This document shows, piece after piece, positions 60,608 to 64,000 of a stretch of 64,000 nt of DNA. The notes beneath the pieces were generated by a model that ran no database searches, had not been told where the DNA came from, and saw only the letters and a program-made list of their open reading frames with translations. Source of the stretch: Geoglobus ahangari (lineage in GTDB: Archaea > Halobacteriota > Archaeoglobi > Archaeoglobales > Archaeoglobaceae); the NCBI RefSeq assembly GCF_001006045.1, contig NZ_CP011267.1, forward strand, positions 1,488,001 through 1,552,000. The letters are read 5' to 3'. The position numbers and the translations under genes are program-made. The number at the start of each line of letters is the position of its first letter. The stretch's first letter is position 1.

Positions 60608-61247
60608 AATCCTGCACAACGTGTTTGTTGGAGAGGTGGACGGCAGAAGGAGGCTGTTCACCAGATCACCCTATCCTCCCCACTACGGGGAGAGGAAGTT
60701 TGGAGACTACAGGGAGTGGATTCCGCAGAGGAGCAAGCTCGGTGCAATGCTCATCAAGGGGGAAAAGGTGAGGCTGGAGAGGGACATGAAAATGCTCTAT
60801 CTGGGATGTGCGAGCGGAACGACGGTCAGCCACATATCTGACATTCTCGACGAGGGCGTGATTTATGGAGTAGAGTACTCGGCAAAGCCGTTCCAGAAGT
60901 TTCTGGAGCTGGCGATGGAGAGGAAGAACATAATTCCGATCCTCGGCGATGCGGGCAAGCCGGAGAGGTACAGCGGGATTGTTGAGAAGGTGGACTTCAT
61001 CTATCAGGACATAGCGCAGCGAAATCAGGTTGAGATATTCAGAAGGAACTTTCAGTTTTTCGCAGAGGAGGATGCTGAAGGGCTGATCTTCGTCAAGGCG
61101 AGGAGCATAGACTCGACGAGGGATCCGGAGGAGGTTTACTCTGAAGTCGTCGAGGAGCTGAGCAGGAGCTTCAGGGTGCTGAAGAGGGGCTCTCTGGATC
61201 CGTATCACAGGGATCACATATTCGTGTACGTAAGGTGGAAGGGATGA
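60585..61247 (+). CDS. flpA: Fibrillarin, rRNA/tRNA 2'-O-methyltransferase
   Basis: 220 residues. The SAM-binding core MLYLGCASGTTVSHISDI with DEGVIYGVEYSAKP and VDFIYQDIAQRNQ, and the family N-terminal HNVFVGEVDGRRRLFTRSP. ATG 60585 (MSSFQGSEI) is chosen over 60552 as the family starts about there. Its TGA overlaps the next ATG. Confidence 0.95.
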   Translation: MSSFQGSEILHNVFVGEVDGRRRLFTRSPYPPHYGERKFGDYREWIPQRSKLGAMLIKGEKVRLERDMKMLYLGCASGTTVSHISDILDEGVIYGVEYSAKPFQKFLELAMERKNIIPILGDAGKPERYSGIVEKVDFIYQDIAQRNQVEIFRRNFQFFAEEDAEGLIFVKARSIDSTRDPEEVYSEVVEELSRSFRVLKRGSLDPYHRDHIFVYVRWKG

Positions 61248-61906
61248 GACAGAGGTTCGTTCTCGACACGACCGCAATCACGGACACCGGGATGAGGGTG
61301 AAGGAGGGCTATGAGACGCTCTGCGAGTCTGCGAACGACATACTCGACCTCATCGCCAAGGCGAGGCTCAAGCTGGACATAAGCTGCTACGTCCCCTATC
61401 CGTCCGTCTACACCGAGCTTACGAGCTTTTTCAAGAGGTACGGGTGTGAGAAGGAGGTCTTTGTCAAGCTCGACACGTGGCTCGTCAAAAAAACACCAAA
61501 CAGGTACGAGGTCAAGATTCCCGCGGAGATCTTTCACGAGTACATCATCACGATGCGCCAGAAGATAAACAAGGCGAGGCGCATAGCCGAGGACTTCATG
61601 TGGGAGAGTTCGGCTCTCGGCCTGAAGTATGAGAAGAGGGAGGATCTGAAGGACGAGGTGGGGGAGCTGATCTCAAAGTTCAGGGACAAGTACCGGGAGG
61701 TCATGAGGCACGGCGTCCTCGACTCATCCCCAGACCTTGACGTTCTGCTTCTCGCCAAAGAGCTTGATGCGGCTGTAGTCTCGAGCGATGAGGGGATAAG
61801 AAGGTGGAGTGAGAGGATGGGTTTGAGGTTCGTCGAGGCTAACAAGTTTCCGAGAATGCTGAGGGAGTATCTGAGGCTCGTGGAGGGGAAGAAGGATGAG
61901 GATTGA
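61244..61906 (+). CDS. HARP: PIN-like RNA-free RNase P homolog / RNA ligase partner
   Basis: 220 residues. RFVLDTTAITDTGMR at the N terminus, with PIN-type Asp residues in SPDLDVLLLAKELDAAVVSSDEG and EGIRRWSERMGLRFVEA, the pattern of the UPF0278/RNA-ligase-partner family. Aquifex relatives (HARP) act as a protein-only RNase P; in archaea that also have RNA-based RNase P the role is unclear. ATG 61244 overlaps the fibrillarin stop (ATGA) and GGTGGAAGGG is upstream. It overlaps hisS by 11 bases. Confidence 0.88.
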   Translation: MRQRFVLDTTAITDTGMRVKEGYETLCESANDILDLIAKARLKLDISCYVPYPSVYTELTSFFKRYGCEKEVFVKLDTWLVKKTPNRYEVKIPAEIFHEYIITMRQKINKARRIAEDFMWESSALGLKYEKREDLKDEVGELISKFRDKYREVMRHGVLDSSPDLDVLLLAKELDAAVVSSDEGIRRWSERMGLRFVEANKFPRMLREYLRLVEGKKDED

Positions 61907-63101
61907 GAGGCCGAGGGGGACGAGAGACTTTCTGCCCGACGAAATGGAGAGGAGGAGGGCTATAGAGAACTTGATGAGGAGGATCGCGGAGAGCTTCGGG
62001 TACAGGGAGGTTGCGACGCCGACATTCGAGCACCTCGAGCTCTTCACGCTCAAGTCCGGAGAGGGGATAGTGGAGGAGATCTACGCCTTCAAGGACAAGT
62101 CCGGCAGAGATCTGGCGCTGAGGCCTGAACTCACGGCTCCCGTAATGAGGATGTTCGTGAACGAGTGCTCGGTCATGCCGAGGCCCCTGAGGTTTTACTA
62201 CTTCGCCAACTGCTTCAGGTATGAAAGGCCTCAGAAGGGGAGGTACAGGGAGTTCTGGCAGTTTGGTGTGGAGCTAATAGGAAGCGACAGGCCTGAGAGT
62301 GACGCGGAGGTCATCTACCTGGCTTACAAGATTCTGAAGGCTCTCAGAGTCAGGTTCACCCTTCACGTCGGGCATGTTGGACTGCTGAGGAGCGTTCTGA
62401 GGGATGTTGGGGAGAGGGACAGGGCGATGAGGCTCATAGACAAGAAGGACTGGAAGGGGCTCGAGGAGCTTTTGAGGGCTGAGGGGAGGAAACACCTCCT
62501 CGATGTCGTTCTGCAGCTGTCTGAGGCTGAGAGTGTCGAGGAGGCGAGGGAGATCTACCCGGACTTTGACTACAGCCACGTTGAGAGGGTTGCAGAAATC
62601 CTTGAATCCCTCGGCGTGGATTTCAGGCTGGACTTCGGGATAGCAAGGGGGCTGGACTACTACACGGGCGTGGTTTTCGAGATGTATGCTGAGGGTCTGG
62701 GGGCTCAGAAGCAGGTGTGCGGTGGTGGCAGCTACAGGCTCGCAAAGCTATTCGGCGGGGAGGACGTGCCGTCAACAGGGTTCGCGATTGGGTTTGACAG
62801 AGTCGCGGAGGTCTGCGAGGTTGAGGTTGAGAGGCCGAAGGTCGCGATTGTGGTTGGCTTTGGCGACCACAAGAAGGCGATGAAGGTCGCAGAGATTATC
62901 AGGGAAGCTGGGGTTGCTGCGGTTGTTGATGTGATGGGCAGGAACGTGAAGAAGCAGCTGAGCTTCGCCAACTCGATCAATGCAGACTATGCCGTCTTCG
63001 CTGGCGAGGAGTTTGACAGAGGGGTTGTGACGGTCAAGGATCTGAGGAGCGGTGAGCAGAGAGAGGTGAAGGTGCAGGAGCTGAATGAGCTGTTCGGATA
63101 A
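61896..63101 (+). CDS. hisS: Histidyl-tRNA synthetase
   Basis: 401 residues, class II synthetase: GTRDFLPDEMERRRAIENLM, motif 2 YYFANCFRYERPQKGRYREFW, histidine-binding QFGVELIGSDRPESDAEV and RGLDYYTGVVFE, then the C-terminal anticodon-binding domain starting near VEVERPKVAIVVGFGDHKKA. Ends the beta-RFAP/Nop5/fibrillarin/HARP operon, all joined by overlaps. Confidence 0.95.
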   Translation: MRIERPRGTRDFLPDEMERRRAIENLMRRIAESFGYREVATPTFEHLELFTLKSGEGIVEEIYAFKDKSGRDLALRPELTAPVMRMFVNECSVMPRPLRFYYFANCFRYERPQKGRYREFWQFGVELIGSDRPESDAEVIYLAYKILKALRVRFTLHVGHVGLLRSVLRDVGERDRAMRLIDKKDWKGLEELLRAEGRKHLLDVVLQLSEAESVEEAREIYPDFDYSHVERVAEILESLGVDFRLDFGIARGLDYYTGVVFEMYAEGLGAQKQVCGGGSYRLAKLFGGEDVPSTGFAIGFDRVAEVCEVEVERPKVAIVVGFGDHKKAMKVAEIIREAGVAAVVDVMGRNVKKQLSFANSINADYAVFAGEEFDRGVVTVKDLRSGEQREVKVQELNELFG

Positions 63102-63189
63102 CCTCTGGCTTTCACCTTGACTTTTTTTCCGGTCAATTTGAGGGGCTGGAGTAAAAATTGTTATAAATTTTAATGACAAATCTTGCTCC

Positions 63190-64000
63190 ATGAAGTTTCT
63201 CGACCTCGACGAGCTGAGCGATGAGGACAAGCTTCTGAAGGAGGAGGTGCACCGCTTTGCTGTGGAAGTTATGAGGCCCGCATCCATAGAGCTGGACAGA
63301 ATGGAGCCTGAGGAGAGAGTCAAGCCGAATTCTCCGTACTTCAGGGTCTTCCGGGAGATGAAGAAGCTCGGATACCACAAGATAACAATTCCGGCGGAGA
63401 TGGGTGGTGTTGACCTGACCCCCCTGCAGAGGTACATGATAATGGAGGAGCTCGGATGGGGGAGCCTGGGGCTTGCCACAGCAATAGGCGTTGACCAGAT
63501 TCCGTTTGCGTGCGCAGCACTATTCGGCCCTCCTGAGCTTTACGAAGAACTCGTCGTTCCATGGCTTGAGGACGACAAGGGGAAGTATCACGGGTGCTGG
63601 GGAGTTACCGAGCCCGAGCACGGCAGCGACTACCTGATCGCCCTCAGGGAGGATGAGGAGCTTGTGAGGAAGTTTGGAAAGGGAAACGTTGTTGCCGAAA
63701 AGGACGGAGACGAGTGGATAATCTCGGGCCAGAAGTCCGCATGGGTCTCTTCAGCTCCAGTGGCAACCCACTGCGGGTTGCATGCCCAGCTCAAGGACGG
63801 AAAAACCCTGCTCGATGGACTGTTCTGCATCGTGCCCCTTGATGCAGATGGAGTGAGAAAGGGCAGGCCTGCGGACATGCTCGGGATGAGGGACGACCCG
63901 CAGGGAGAGCTTTTCTTCGACGGGGTCAGAATTCCGGAGAGCCACGTTGTTGTCGCTCCCGGGTTCTTTTACGGGGTGTTTCTCGACCAGCTCCTCTGCC
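63190..64000 (+). CDS. Acyl-CoA dehydrogenase (3' end outside window)
   Basis: About 270 residues visible: N-terminal helix bundle (LKEEVHRFAVEVMRPASIEL, IPAEMGGVDLTPLQRYMIMEE), the start of the middle beta domain with the FAD-binding stretch CWGVTEPEHGSDY and FDGVRIPESHVV. The first oxidation of beta-oxidation, with FAD and an electron-transfer protein. The catalytic Glu is outside the window. Leaderless start ATG 63190 from GTTATAAATT near 63160. Confidence 0.9.
   Translation, partial: MKFLDLDELSDEDKLLKEEVHRFAVEVMRPASIELDRMEPEERVKPNSPYFRVFREMKKLGYHKITIPAEMGGVDLTPLQRYMIMEELGWGSLGLATAIGVDQIPFACAALFGPPELYEELVVPWLEDDKGKYHGCWGVTEPEHGSDYLIALREDEELVRKFGKGNVVAEKDGDEWIISGQKSAWVSSAPVATHCGLHAQLKDGKTLLDGLFCIVPLDADGVRKGRPADMLGMRDDPQGELFFDGVRIPESHVVVAPGFFYGVFLDQLLC

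Overview
The window looks like a chromosome segment from an archaeon of the order Archaeoglobales. It carries a prephenate dehydrogenase/chorismate mutase/prephenate dehydratase fusion behind archaeal AroA', AroB' and AroD. It also has a beta-RFAP synthase for tetrahydromethanopterin, Nop5/fibrillarin, Sec61 beta, a tungsten aldehyde oxidoreductase, KaiC-like proteins, and acyl-CoA ligase and dehydrogenase genes. Host genes are fairly GC-rich (AGG/GAG/CTC codons) and many promoters place a TATA box about 25-27 bases before the start codon, so leaderless transcripts look common. The high GC suggests a Geoglobus-like organism rather than A. fulgidus, but that is only an inference.

Layout. 1-6470: a tungsten oxidoreductase and its radical SAM maturase, then a PAS histidine kinase, a divergent PAS/GAF protein with a ruined kinase region, and a single-domain response regulator. 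6590-10930: tRNA-Leu(GAG) followed by a decayed, AT-rich head-tail provirus. It holds an integrase fragment read in frame out of the tRNA, broken tail genes (hub, a chaperone-like gene, coiled-coil gene, tail tube with an amber codon, completion-like gene) and one intact M78/DUF4411 toxin-antitoxin pair. 11019-17580: a YdjM-type membrane protein, KaiC plus partner, and the aromatic amino acid operon aroA'-aroB'-aroD-tyrA/CM/pheA. That operon is preceded by a 24-codon leader ORF in which 11 residues are Phe, Tyr or Trp. 17567-31550: housekeeping genes (EngB, Sec61 beta, dUTPase/dCTP deaminase family, SerA, GlnK-AmtB, acyl-CoA ligase, tRNA methylthiotransferase, sodium symporter with a tiny partner). 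31633-41517: HisG, a biotin carboxylase, PurE, PurC, CarA, CarB, LarB and a macro-domain protein. 41616-47972: a tightly overlapping trp operon, C-D-E-G-F-ACT-B-A. 47978-50494: VapBC and a collapsed ABC transporter locus. 50529-64000: Taw1, translin, phosphoribulokinase, Na+/H+ antiporter, MEMO protein, copper chaperone with divergent TRASH regulator, beta-RFAP synthase, Nop5-fibrillarin-HARP-HisS, and the start of an acyl-CoA dehydrogenase.

How the genes work together. The aromatic and trp operons, PurE/PurC/CarAB, HisG, SerA and GlnK-AmtB give a largely biosynthetic, nitrogen-aware lifestyle. The most striking signal is the Phe/Tyr/Trp-rich leader in front of aroA'. It resembles the leader peptides of bacterial attenuators and is a candidate for translation-sensed control of aromatic synthesis in an archaeon. 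A second promoter lies downstream of the leader, and a small inverted repeat covers the aroA' ribosome binding site and start codon. The trp operon has no such leader but contains an ACT-domain gene between trpF and trpB.
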